Shown here piece by piece: positions 1-7,264 of a DNA stretch of 8,458 bases. The first letter of the stretch is position 1; every line of letters begins with the position of its first letter. Origin of the DNA: an uncultured Treponema sp. (GTDB lineage: Bacteria; Spirochaetota; Spirochaetia; Treponematales; Treponemataceae); contig CAJPPE010000054.1 in assembly GCA_905372345.1 (NCBI GenBank), forward strand, positions 1 to 8,458, given 5' to 3'. A program made the position numbers and the translations under genes. The notes under the pieces were generated by a model that saw only the letters and a program-made list of their open reading frames with translations, was not told where the DNA came from and searched no databases.

Positions 1-17
1 TTTATGGAGGATTCAAA

Positions 18-1259
18 ATGATTTTATTTATAAGTGACAGTATTTTTTCTTCTACAGAAAAAAAGGACGAAAACTTTGATAAGGCCTTTGCCGGCTACAT
101 CGTTGTAGAAGACGGTCTCATCCAAAAAGTCGGTAAAGGAGAAGCTCCCGAAAGTTTAAAAAGCCAAGCCGAAAAAATAATAGATGCGCGGGGAAAGACT
201 ATTACGGCAGGGCTTATCGATGCTCACACCCACTTGGTGCACGGCGGTTCACGCGAGCATGAGCTTGCAATGAAACTTGCAGGAAAAACTTATCTTGAAA
301 TCCATGCAAGCGGCGGAGGTATTTTCAGCACTGTAAGAGCTACCAGATCAGCTTCAAAAGAAGAGTTGACGCAAAAAGCTTTAACAAGCCTTGACCGAAT
401 GCTTATTCACGGTACAACCACCGCCGAATCAAAAAGCGGTTACGGCCTCGACATGGAAACCGAAATTAAATGTCTTGAGATAAATTCTTATCTGAATAAA
501 AACCACCCAATCGACATTGTTTCAACCTATATGGGTGCTCATGCAACCCCGCCCGAATTTAAGGATAACAAGGAAGGCTATATCAAGTTTATGATAGAAG
601 AGGTTATGCCCGAGGTTAAAAAACGAGGTTTAGCGGAATTCTCCGATGCTTTTTGTGAAGACAAGATTTTTTCCGTAGAAGAAACCGAAAGAATAATGAA
701 GGCTGCTTCCGGCTTAGGCTTTAAGCTGAAACTTCATGCCGATGAGATTATTCCTCTAAAGGGAGCGGAACTTGCAGCAAAGATGAATGCTCACTCAGCC
801 GAGCACTTGATGGCTATATCAGATGAAGGCATTACAGCTCTTGCAAAATCGGGAACGGTTGCCGTTCTTCTTCCTGCAACTTCTTTCTTTTTGATGTCAC
901 CCATTTATGCACCTGCAAAAAAGATGATTGAAGAAGGCGTAAGGGTCGCCCTTGCAACCGATTACAATCCCGGAAGCAGCCCGACAGAAAACCTGCAAAT
1001 GGCTATGTGGGCAGCCTGTTACAAGATGAAGCTTTTGCCTGCACAAATTTTACGCGGCGTTACAATCAATGCAGCTTATGCTATAGCTCGTGAAAAAACT
1101 ATAGGCAGCATTGAAGAAGGAAAGCAGGCTGACCTTGTTATCTTTGATGCCCCGAATATAGATTTCCTTGTTTATCACTTCGGTGTAAATTCCGTCAATC
1201 AAGTTTGGAAAAAGGGAAAGCTTGTTGCCGAAAAGAGCAGGCTTGTTTACAATAACTGA
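18..1259 (+). CDS. hutI: Imidazolonepropionase (histidine degradation)
   Basis: A cytosolic metal-dependent amidohydrolase that opens the ring of 4-imidazolone-5-propanoate to give N-formimino-L-glutamate, the third step of histidine breakdown. The 413-residue length is normal for the family. The protein shows the TIM-barrel metal signature DAHTHLVHGG (metal histidines about H70 and H72), then ESKSGYGL (137-144), YMGAHA (171-176), LHADE with a third metal histidine (H240), SAEHL (260-264, catalytic-type H263) and ATDYNPGSSPTENL with the metal aspartate (D315). The N- and C-terminal segments match the small beta domain of HutI-type amidohydrolases. The ATG is preceded by GGAGG seven bases upstream, which supports this start. 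The next gene follows after 68 bp on the same strand and encodes the folate-side enzyme of the same pathway. What lies upstream is outside the window. No truncation or missing catalytic residue is seen. Confidence 0.96.
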   Translation: MILFISDSIFSSTEKKDENFDKAFAGYIVVEDGLIQKVGKGEAPESLKSQAEKIIDARGKTITAGLIDAHTHLVHGGSREHELAMKLAGKTYLEIHASGGGIFSTVRATRSASKEELTQKALTSLDRMLIHGTTTAESKSGYGLDMETEIKCLEINSYLNKNHPIDIVSTYMGAHATPPEFKDNKEGYIKFMIEEVMPEVKKRGLAEFSDAFCEDKIFSVEETERIMKAASGLGFKLKLHADEIIPLKGAELAAKMNAHSAEHLMAISDEGITALAKSGTVAVLLPATSFFLMSPIYAPAKKMIEEGVRVALATDYNPGSSPTENLQMAMWAACYKMKLLPAQILRGVTINAAYAIAREKTIGSIEEGKQADLVIFDAPNIDFLVYHFGVNSVNQVWKKGKLVAEKSRLVYNN

Positions 1260-1277
1260 TTTTTTTAGTTGTAATAC

Positions 1278-1307
1278 TTGAAGTTAATTAATTTGAACAA
1301 AAATAAT
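1278..1307 (+). promoter_or_regulatory. Possible weak promoter ahead of the cyclodeaminase gene
   Basis: In the 68-bp gap after hutI there is TTGAAG at 1278-1283 and AATAAT at 1302-1307, separated by 18 bp. This would start transcription just upstream of the AGGAG ribosome site at 1316-1320. The -10 matches five of six consensus bases and the -35 four of six. The gap is very AT-rich, so chance matches are likely, and simple read-through from hutI is equally plausible. Confidence 0.3.
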
Positions 1308-1327
1308 TTGAAAATAGGAGATATTTT

Positions 1328-1969
1328 ATGGAATTAGTAAAGATGACGGTAAGTGCCTTTGTTGACGAAACAGCAAGCGATTCTCCGGCCCCCGGAGGCG
1401 GTTCCGTTTCTGCCTTGGCAGGTTCTCTCGCCTCGGCCCTCGGTCAAATGGTTATCCGCTTGACAACAGGAAAAAAAGCCTTTGCTTCTCTTGATGAAAA
1501 AACTCAAGAAGAATTTAAGGCTCAGCTCCCGAAATTAGAAAAGGCTCAAAAACGCTTGGTTGAAATCATTGATGAAGACACTCAGGCCTTTAATGCCTTT
1601 ATGGAAGCCTTAAAGCTGCCCAAGGACACCGATGAACAAAAGGCAAAACGCAACAAAGCTATGTCCGATGCTACTGTCGTGGCAATGCAGGTTCCGCTTG
1701 AAACAGCTAAGACCTGTTTAGATGTATTACGCTTTTTACCCATTGTTGCCCTTCACGGAAACAAAAATGCCGCTTCCGATGCCGGCGTTGCAGCCCTCAA
1801 TGCCCGCTCCGGTTTGGAAGGTGCTATCTTAAATGTTAAGATAAATCTAGGCGGAATCGATGATGCACCCCTCTGCGAAAAAACAAGGGCTGAGTGCAAC
1901 AAAATGCTTGAAGAAGGCGAAAAGCTAAAGACCGAAATTTTAAAAACAATCTATTCCAAGATTGAATAG
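1328..1969 (+). CDS. fchA: Formiminotetrahydrofolate cyclodeaminase
   Basis: Predicted to convert 5-formimino-tetrahydrofolate to 5,10-methenyl-tetrahydrofolate and ammonia, recycling the formimino group that histidine degradation places on folate. The 213-residue, all-helical protein is a stand-alone cyclodeaminase domain, equivalent to the C-terminal half of the fused mammalian FTCD enzyme. Diagnostic segments are PAPGGGSVSAL (20-30), the helix around DEDTQAFNAFMEALKLP (82-98) and GNKNAASDAGVAAL (144-157), all well conserved in the family. The ATG is chosen because AGGAG lies seven bases upstream; a second in-frame ATG five codons later has no such site. The gene follows hutI, so the two probably belong to one histidine-utilisation unit, but the glutamate formiminotransferase that should hand over the substrate is not visible here. 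The symbol fchA is borrowed from the clostridial stand-alone form; methenyl-THF cyclohydrolase activity is an alternative within this family. Confidence 0.92.
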   Translation: MELVKMTVSAFVDETASDSPAPGGGSVSALAGSLASALGQMVIRLTTGKKAFASLDEKTQEEFKAQLPKLEKAQKRLVEIIDEDTQAFNAFMEALKLPKDTDEQKAKRNKAMSDATVVAMQVPLETAKTCLDVLRFLPIVALHGNKNAASDAGVAALNARSGLEGAILNVKINLGGIDDAPLCEKTRAECNKMLEEGEKLKTEILKTIYSKIE

Positions 1970-2000
1970 GTTTCGGCAAAACATAGCTTTAACCGAAATA

Positions 2001-2040
2001 AAAAAGCTCTTTCCTTTTGGGAAGGAGCTTTTTTTGTTTT
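2001..2040. terminator. Bidirectional intrinsic terminator
   Basis: The arms at 2001-2014 and 2020-2033 pair over 14 positions, with one T-G wobble, around a 5-base loop (2015-2019). The right side runs into T-rich sequence to 2040. The left side begins with an A-run preceded by AAATA, which gives a T-rich tail on the minus strand as well. It sits between two convergent genes, 31 bp after the cyclodeaminase stop and 13 bp beyond the threonine aldolase stop, exactly where a shared terminator is expected. Confidence 0.9.
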
Positions 2041-2046
2041 AATTTT

Positions 2047-3087
2047 TTATGCTGTTATCTCGTCCACGTATTCAAAAAGTTTTTTTACCGCCTCTTTTGT
2101 TGTTGCCCATGAGGTACAAAAGCGCACAGCTGTTTGGTTTTCTGAAATTTTTGCCCAAAATTCGCATTTAAATTCTTTTTCTATTTTAGCTAAAAGGCTG
2201 TTTTCTATTATCGGGAAGCTCTGATTTGTTTCGCTTTCCATAAAAAAAGAAAATCCCCGATCGGAAAAACCTTTACGGATCATCTTTGCCGTTTCGTTCA
2301 TTGTTCTTCCTATTTCGAAGTAAAGATTATCCGTAAAAAGAGTTTTAAACTGAAGGCCTAAAAGTCTGCCCTTTGCAAAAAGGCCGCCTTTTTGTTTTTG
2401 TATATATCTAAAGTCTTTTTGAAGATCCTGATTGTTTATTATAAGAGCTTCACCGAAAAGAGCCCCCATCTTTGTTCCGCCTATATAAAAGGCGTCCGTA
2501 TATCTTGCCATATCTGCAAGGCTTAAATCGTTATTGTCAGCTGTGAGGGCAGTCCCCAGTCGGGCTCCGTCAACATAGAGGGGTACGGAATATTTTTGAG
2601 CAGTCAGCTTTAAAGCCTGTAATTCTTTTTTTGAATAAATGGTACCGAGTTCCGTAGGATTTGAAATATAAATCATTCCGGGCTGAACCATGTGCTCGGC
2701 TGTGGGATCATCGTAATGTGCCCTTATAAGAGCTTCAGCCTGTTCCGCCGTTATTTTTCCGTTTGCCGATTCGATGGTTAGAACCTTGTGTCCGCAAGCT
2801 TCGATGGCTCCCGACTCATGTACGTTTATATGCCCTGTATCGGCAGCGATAACTCCCTGATGGGGTCTTAGTACTGAGGCTATCATGGTCAGGTTGGTTT
2901 GTGTTCCTCCCGAGAAAAAATAAACCTTACTTTGAGGAGCATCCAGTTCTTTTAAGATAAGGTCTGCAGCTTCTGCACAGTATTTGTCGCAGCCGTAACC
3001 GACTGTTTGCTCTTCATTTGTTTCCGTCAGTGTTTGAAGAATTTTGGGGTGGCAACCTTCGCTGTAATCATTTATAAAAAAATACAT
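2047..3087 (-). CDS. Low-specificity threonine aldolase family, PLP-dependent
   Basis: A fold-type I PLP enzyme of the beta-eliminating lyase family, predicted to cleave L-threonine or allo-threonine to glycine and acetaldehyde in the cytosol. Visible features of the 346-residue protein are the NDYSEGCHPKIL start (6-17), GGTQTN for phosphate binding (60-65), the HINVHESGAIE segment with the ring-stacking histidine (86-96), YVDGARLG with the cofactor aspartate and adjacent arginine (171-178), and GGTKMGALFGEA carrying the Schiff-base lysine (about K206). The NDYSEG start and GGTKMG context place it in the subgroup common in Firmicutes, Bacteroidetes and spirochaetes rather than close to E. coli LtaE, so no symbol is assigned. 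AGGAGG lies six bases before the ATG. It is 57 bp downstream of the helicase gene on the same strand but has its own strong promoter. A related amino-acid lyase activity cannot be excluded. Confidence 0.9.
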   Translation of the reverse strand: MYFFINDYSEGCHPKILQTLTETNEEQTVGYGCDKYCAEAADLILKELDAPQSKVYFFSGGTQTNLTMIASVLRPHQGVIAADTGHINVHESGAIEACGHKVLTIESANGKITAEQAEALIRAHYDDPTAEHMVQPGMIYISNPTELGTIYSKKELQALKLTAQKYSVPLYVDGARLGTALTADNNDLSLADMARYTDAFYIGGTKMGALFGEALIINNQDLQKDFRYIQKQKGGLFAKGRLLGLQFKTLFTDNLYFEIGRTMNETAKMIRKGFSDRGFSFFMESETNQSFPIIENSLLAKIEKEFKCEFWAKISENQTAVRFCTSWATTKEAVKKLFEYVDEITA

Positions 3088-3107
3088 ACCAAGCCTCCTA
3101 AGTTCAG

Positions 3108-3136
3108 ATTATATCATAAAAAAAGAGGTTTATCAA
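3108..3136 (-). promoter_or_regulatory. Sigma-70-type promoter of the threonine aldolase gene
   Basis: Read on the minus strand, TTGATA (3131-3136) is followed by a 17-bp spacer and a perfect TATAAT (3108-3113). Transcription would start near 3101, just before the AGGAGG ribosome site at 3094-3099, leaving a leader of only about 14 bases. The promoter lies entirely in the gap after the helicase stop codon, so the aldolase can be expressed independently of the helicase. Confidence 0.82.
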
Positions 3137-3144
3137 TGTTTGAA

Positions 3145-6100
3145 TTAACTCTTAAAAAGATCGGCCAATTCTTCATTGCTCAATTTTGAAATCCATGTTT
3201 CACCTGAAGAAATGCTCATGCCGCTTATTTCCCGCTTTTTTTGAATCATCTCATCAATTTTTTCTTCAAAGGTACCGGAGCAGATAAGGCGGTGCACGAA
3301 GACGTTTTTTGTCTGTCCTATTCTAAAAGCTCTGTCTGTGGCCTGATCTTCAACTGCGGGATTGTACCAAAGGTCAAAGTGAATTACCCTGTTAGCTGCC
3401 GTCAAGTTAAGGCCGGTACCTCCCGCCTTAAGCGAAATTAAAAAGATGCGGTAAGCAGGATCCGTTTGAAAAACATCTACAGCTTTTTTTCTTTTTGAGG
3501 CGGGCATTTGACCGTGGAGTAAAAGAGGTTCGGTTCCCAATTCTTTTTGAATAATATTTTTTAAAATGTCGAGGGTGCCTACATATTGGCTGAAAATAAT
3601 TGCCTTTTCTCCCGAAGAAATTATTTCGTTTAAAAGCTCGATGAGGACAGCGGCCTTGCCTGAGTATTTCATTTCGACGGGAGTTTCCTTGTCATAGGCT
3701 CTCGGATGATTGCACACCTGTTTTAAGGCCGTTAAAAGTTTTAGAACATAGGCCTGCCTTTCAATTTTAGTTTCGGCTCCCATTACCTTGTGCAATTCCG
3801 TTTCTACAAGGTTTTCATAAATTGCCAACTGCTCAGGTGTCAGATTGCAATATTGATTTGTAATTATCTTATCCGGCAAATCAGAGATAACCTTGGGATC
3901 GGTCTTTAGACGGCGGAGCAAAAAGGGTGAAGTAATTTTTTTTAGATCATCCGCTTCGGTTTCCGAATTATGAAGCTCAATCGGAATACGCCATTTTTTT
4001 CTAAACTCGTCGGCCGTACCTAAATAACCGGGAAGAAAAAAGTCGAATATGGAACGCATGTCTTCAAGGTTGTTTTCAACCGGGGTGCCTGTAAGAGCAA
4101 TTCTGCCCCTCGCCTGAATTGCCTTTACCGCATGAGCCTTTTTTGTTCCGGAATTTTTTATAGCCTGAGCTTCATCTAAAATAATGCAAAAAACTTTTTT
4201 GTCCTTTAATTTTTCTATATCTTTTTGCATAGTTTGATATGTGCTTATTATTACATCTGCTTCGATATTGAACTTACGCCCTGCCCCATGATAAACGGCG
4301 GTTTTAAGAGAAGGAGCAAATTTTGCTATTTCGTGTTCCCAGTTTGAAAGAAGGCTTGCAGGGGCTATAACCAAAAAAGGAGATTCCGCTTCTTTTGAAT
4401 TTTTAAAGCTAAGCATTAGACTTATAATCTGTACGGTTTTTCCCAAGCCCATGTCGTCGGCCAAAAGACAGCCGAAGCCGCTTTTGATGTTTGCATAAAG
4501 CCAGCGGTAGCCTTGTTCTTGATAAGGCCTTAATTCCGCATTTAGATTTTGAGGAATGGGAACCTCTTCTTGCCTGAAAATATTTTTGATAATTTCTGAG
4601 GCGGGTTTGGAACAGACTGCGTTTCCCGAAAGGACAGCTTGTAAAACCTCTTTTGTATCTGCCGGTTTTTCAAGAGCCTTTAACATCTTGGCAACTTCTT
4701 CGGGATCAAGTAAAAGAAACTGATCGTTAAATTTTACCAAGCCCGATTTATTTAAAAAGAGCTTTTTAAATTCTTCTATATCTATTAGGGTGTCTCCCAA
4801 CATTAGGGCTCGGTCATAAGAAAGAACATCATCAAGGTTTAAAAATGAAACTACGTTTCCGGCTCCCTTTACGGATTTTACGCTTATGACAGGTTTGGGA
4901 GTCAAAACGTTTTTTAGGCTTTTAGGTAAAACTATATCGATGCCGAAACGCTGTAAAAGCTTTGCCGATTTTTGTAAAAAAAGCCCCGTTTCTTCCCGCG
5001 AAAGCATCAGATTTTTTTTAATTGCAAGAATCGAAAGAGCCGGTAAATAAGCTGAAAGGGTTGCAGGAAACCGCAAAATATCGTCAGGGTTTTTACTCCT
5101 CTTTGCTGCAATATTTAATTCGGTAAAGGGTGCCTCTGCTTCAAGAGCAAAGGAGTCATCGCTTGCCTCTATTTGCTTTTCTTTAGCCTTGCGGACAAGG
5201 GCAGAGAGCAAAAAGAATTCGTCGTCCTTTAAGGCCTCCAAAGTTAGCCGGTATTCATATCCGCAATTACTGTAATTTAAAACCGAAAGCCAAGAATAAA
5301 TTACCGTATCCAAATTCCGCTTGCCGGGAACGCTTATATCGATTTCTTCATTTGAAAAAAAGAGCTTGTCTATTTCTTTGTCCTTAGTATAGGACTTGTT
5401 AGGAAAGAATTTTAAAGATGCCGCATATTCGGTTAAAAGAGCTGTAAGCAAAAGTTCTGCACAATAGAGCCTTCCCCATTTTTCAACCGGAAGAAAAAAA
5501 TCCTTTGTGAGGGAAGCTGCAAATTTAAGAATGTCGGCCTTTATTTCGGAAGAAGCCGAAAGGCTTTTCCAAAAAATAAAAAGCTTTTTGTTTTCGGTAA
5601 ATACGGCGGGTATAAATGCAGAGCTTTGAATCAGTTTTCCTGCAAGGGCAAAGAGAGAAAAAAGAATTTTAACCGAGGGACTCATCTCATTTAAGCTGTT
5701 TCTTGTTTTATAAAAATTTTGAGCTTGCAAAATAGTTTGATTTATTTCGCGGGTTTCGCCTAATTTTATGTTTACCGTTAAAGGGCTTTTAGGTTCAAGG
5801 GGGAATACTCTTTTTTGTTTTCGAATATTGTCGATATTTATTTTTACCTTCGCAAACAAAAAAGGGTTTACCGATTTTTCTTCTTGTTTTTCGCTTTGCT
5901 TTTCTTGACTGTAAAAGTTAAGTCCGTAATTTAAAACCGCCTTGTGATAAAATTCCGTCAGCTTTATTATAAAATCGCTTGATGAAAAATTAGGTTCAGG
6001 AGGAAGAATATTTGTTATCAGCGGAAGATAGGATTCTCCAAGAGAAAACTTTAAAGGGCTCTGTAATTCACAAGAATTATAAGCGGCCTCATTGACTGAT

Positions 6101-6729
6101 GATCCTGAAGATAAGTCTGCTGCCTCATTTAAGGTTTCATTTTTACGGAGGCTTAACGGAACGGGTTGCTCTTGGAGGAGGCCAAGTTTTTGTGTTCCGC
6201 CTTTTTCAAAGGCTTCGGCTTCCGGTACATTTATAGAATCGATGTCAAAGCCCGCAAGCTTAAACAAGAGGCGCGGGTCATGATCTATTTCTTTGGCAAG
6301 TAAAAAAAGAACAGCCGCCATGTGCTTGCAAGGGTCTCCCGAATCGGGGCAGGTGCAGTCCCTTTCGATTAAATTCCAGCGGGCAGGAATGAGCCTCACT
6401 TTCTTTTTCTTTAAGGCTTCGATGAGGGCAGGGCTCATAATTCCCGCTCTAAGGCCCGCAAGTTCAATCGGATGTTTTTCTAAGATTGAGCGGATTGCGG
6501 TTTCATTTGTTTTTGAAAGGGGCGGGAATTTAAAATACACATGGTACCAAGGAGAATAGTTCCCCTTTACCTTTGCTCCCGCCGTTTGCCCGTTTACCAC
6601 AAGAGAATTTACCTTCCCTGTGTTTGCATAAGTTTTCCCTCTGGACAATCGGCCTGAATCATCATAGGCCTTCAGCATCTCCAAAAACCATGCACCCCAA
6701 GGTGTAGTCCCGTAAGTCTGTCTTGCCAT
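3145..6729 (-). CDS. SNF2-family DEAD/DEAH-like helicase with SWIM zinc finger
   Basis: A large (1194-residue) cytosolic SWI2/SNF2 ATPase, expected to translocate on duplex DNA and remodel protein-DNA complexes; the cellular role of this bacterial group is poorly defined. In order: an N-terminal RQTYGTTPWGAWFLEML segment (3-19) typical of this family; a SWIM zinc finger with C125, C127, C134 and H136; a poorly conserved polar linker (about 165-235); a long helical SNF2-associated region; the Q-motif region LRPYQEQGYRWL (about 732-745); Walker A DDMGLGKT (about 757-764); APASLLSNW; DEAQ box (852-855); LTGTPVENN (about 878-886); FLLRRLKTD; then the C-terminal helicase lobe with IIFSQY (about 1046), LLLHGQM, GGTGLNL (about 1105) and QATDRAFRIGQT (about 1130-1141). 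All ATPase motifs look intact. No ribosome-binding site precedes the ATG, yet the family's conserved N-terminus begins here, so a leaderless mRNA is suspected. The neighbours do not reveal its role. Confidence 0.95.
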   Translation of the reverse strand: MARQTYGTTPWGAWFLEMLKAYDDSGRLSRGKTYANTGKVNSLVVNGQTAGAKVKGNYSPWYHVYFKFPPLSKTNETAIRSILEKHPIELAGLRAGIMSPALIEALKKKKVRLIPARWNLIERDCTCPDSGDPCKHMAAVLFLLAKEIDHDPRLLFKLAGFDIDSINVPEAEAFEKGGTQKLGLLQEQPVPLSLRKNETLNEAADLSSGSSVNEAAYNSCELQSPLKFSLGESYLPLITNILPPEPNFSSSDFIIKLTEFYHKAVLNYGLNFYSQEKQSEKQEEKSVNPFLFAKVKINIDNIRKQKRVFPLEPKSPLTVNIKLGETREINQTILQAQNFYKTRNSLNEMSPSVKILFSLFALAGKLIQSSAFIPAVFTENKKLFIFWKSLSASSEIKADILKFAASLTKDFFLPVEKWGRLYCAELLLTALLTEYAASLKFFPNKSYTKDKEIDKLFFSNEEIDISVPGKRNLDTVIYSWLSVLNYSNCGYEYRLTLEALKDDEFFLLSALVRKAKEKQIEASDDSFALEAEAPFTELNIAAKRSKNPDDILRFPATLSAYLPALSILAIKKNLMLSREETGLFLQKSAKLLQRFGIDIVLPKSLKNVLTPKPVISVKSVKGAGNVVSFLNLDDVLSYDRALMLGDTLIDIEEFKKLFLNKSGLVKFNDQFLLLDPEEVAKMLKALEKPADTKEVLQAVLSGNAVCSKPASEIIKNIFRQEEVPIPQNLNAELRPYQEQGYRWLYANIKSGFGCLLADDMGLGKTVQIISLMLSFKNSKEAESPFLVIAPASLLSNWEHEIAKFAPSLKTAVYHGAGRKFNIEADVIISTYQTMQKDIEKLKDKKVFCIILDEAQAIKNSGTKKAHAVKAIQARGRIALTGTPVENNLEDMRSIFDFFLPGYLGTADEFRKKWRIPIELHNSETEADDLKKITSPFLLRRLKTDPKVISDLPDKIITNQYCNLTPEQLAIYENLVETELHKVMGAETKIERQAYVLKLLTALKQVCNHPRAYDKETPVEMKYSGKAAVLIELLNEIISSGEKAIIFSQYVGTLDILKNIIQKELGTEPLLLHGQMPASKRKKAVDVFQTDPAYRIFLISLKAGGTGLNLTAANRVIHFDLWYNPAVEDQATDRAFRIGQTKNVFVHRLICSGTFEEKIDEMIQKKREISGMSISSGETWISKLSNEELADLFKS

Positions 6730-6736
6730 AGTGAAG

Positions 6737-6765
6737 AGTATAGCAAAAGAGGAGAGGATTTACAA
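6737..6765 (-). promoter_or_regulatory. Candidate promoter of the SNF2 gene giving a leaderless transcript
   Basis: On the minus strand TTGTAA (6760-6765) and TATACT (6737-6742) are separated by 17 bp. The expected start site, six or seven bases beyond the -10, falls at about 6730-6731, next to the ATG at 6727-6729. The fifteen bases before the ATG contain no purine-rich ribosome site, consistent with a leaderless message. The -10 matches five of six consensus bases and the -35 four of six. Confidence 0.55.
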
Positions 6766-6785
6766 TTGAGTTGATATTTACAATT
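6758..6785. repeat. 10-bp direct repeat, 18-bp period, overlapping the SNF2 -35
   Basis: ATTTACAATT occurs exactly at 6758-6767 and again at 6776-6785. The first copy contains the proposed -35 hexamer of the helicase promoter. The 18-bp offset is a little under two helical turns, so the copies lie on nearly the same face of the DNA. This could be a tandem binding site for a regulator, but the sequence is AT-rich and the repeat is short. Confidence 0.45.
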
Positions 6786-6891
6786 CTTTTCTAACACGGT
6801 AATCAGTTTTGTGTCTCAGTATTGATTTGGGGTAAAAGTTTATTGCCGTGAGATATTAGTGTATGAGTACCTTTCAAAATATGCTAATCTA

Positions 6892-6900
6892 TGCTATAAT
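6892..6900 (+). promoter_or_regulatory. Extended -10 promoter of the nuclease remnant
   Basis: TGC immediately followed by a perfect TATAAT (6895-6900) makes an extended -10 element, which can work with a poor -35; the best -35 at 17 bp is only TTTCAA (6872-6877). The start site would be near 6907, and an AGAGG ribosome site follows at 6911-6915, eight bases before the GTG of the decayed nuclease. No terminator is evident before the aminotransferase gene at 7265, so this promoter may also drive that gene. Confidence 0.6.
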
Positions 6901-6923
6901 ACAATAAGAGAGAGGTAACAGCT

Positions 6924-7209
6924 GTGAGTATGGCAAACCGAAAATATAAAGATCCCGTTTTTGTCTACCTTTTTAGTAAAGACGAAAATCATGGGATATA
7001 ATAAATATGTTAGTTGCCGAATATTAATATGATATGGATATCGCAGTAGAAAGAGAAAAAATCTAAGAATTAGTATACGGCAAGGTTTTTCTGGTAGCTC
7101 ATATAAAGCAAAAGGTGAAACGGCAAAGAATTTACTCCAGTTGGGACTGTCGATTGAGAATATAGCAGAAGCTACCGGTCTCAGCGAAGAAGAAGTAAAA
7201 AGCATTTGA
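6924..7209 (+). pseudogene. Decayed Rpn-family recombination-promoting nuclease/putative transposase
   Basis: Remnant of a PD-(D/E)XK nuclease-family (Rpn) protein, a group normally about 280-310 residues and repeated many times in treponeme genomes. The GTG at 6924 opens a frame reading ANRKYKDPVFVYLFSKDE, the usual N-terminal tip, and stops at 6999-7001. Near 6985 the homology jumps frame to DIINMLVAEY, stop, YDMDIAVERE, the segment that normally follows the catalytic domain, with stops at 7025-7027 and 7064-7066. A third frame then gives SYKAKGETAKNLL and GLSIENIAEATGLSEEEV, the family's C-terminal helix-turn-helix-like tail, ending at TGA 7207-7209. The central nuclease domain, some 200 codons, is missing, so this copy is inactive. 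The assignment rests on remembered family patterns at both ends. A minus-strand reading frame over the same bases has no recognisable content. Confidence 0.82.
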
Positions 7210-7264
7210 AACCGGCTCCATTCGCGGCGGTTTTGAATAGGCTTTTTTAAAAAGGCGGTAAGGT

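Noticed and set aside
3123..3153. AAGAG/CTCTT stem followed by a T-run on the minus strand as a helicase terminator
   Set aside because: There are only five pairs around a loop of more than twenty bases, and it overlaps the aldolase -35; too weak to call.
3007..3189. Short plus-strand open frame across the aldolase start and helicase end
   Set aside because: It lies antisense to two well-supported genes and overlaps the aldolase promoter; the translation resembles nothing.
3241..3441. Short plus-strand open frame inside the helicase gene
   Set aside because: It is antisense to the conserved C-terminal helicase motifs, with no start signals.
6092..6559. Two short plus-strand open frames opposite the helicase N-terminal region
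   Set aside because: Both are shadows of the SWIM-finger and linker coding sequence, without ribosome sites.
6795..6850. Inverted repeat CACGGTAAT / ATTGCCGTG between the helicase and the nuclease remnant
   Set aside because: Nine-base arms with one mismatch and a 38-base spacer can occur by chance and have no T-run or other context.
6863..6907. Tiny frame starting ATGAGTACC before the nuclease remnant
   Set aside because: It has fourteen codons, no ribosome site, overlaps the -10 element and has no recognisable product.
6894..7205. A 103-codon open frame on the minus strand over the nuclease remnant
   Set aside because: It is antisense to recognisable Rpn fragments, has no ribosome site or family-like content, and is best explained as a shadow of the pseudogene.
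7210..7232. AACCG/CGGTT hairpin just after the nuclease remnant as a terminator
   Set aside because: It has only five pairs, a 13-base loop and no continuous T-run directly after the stem.
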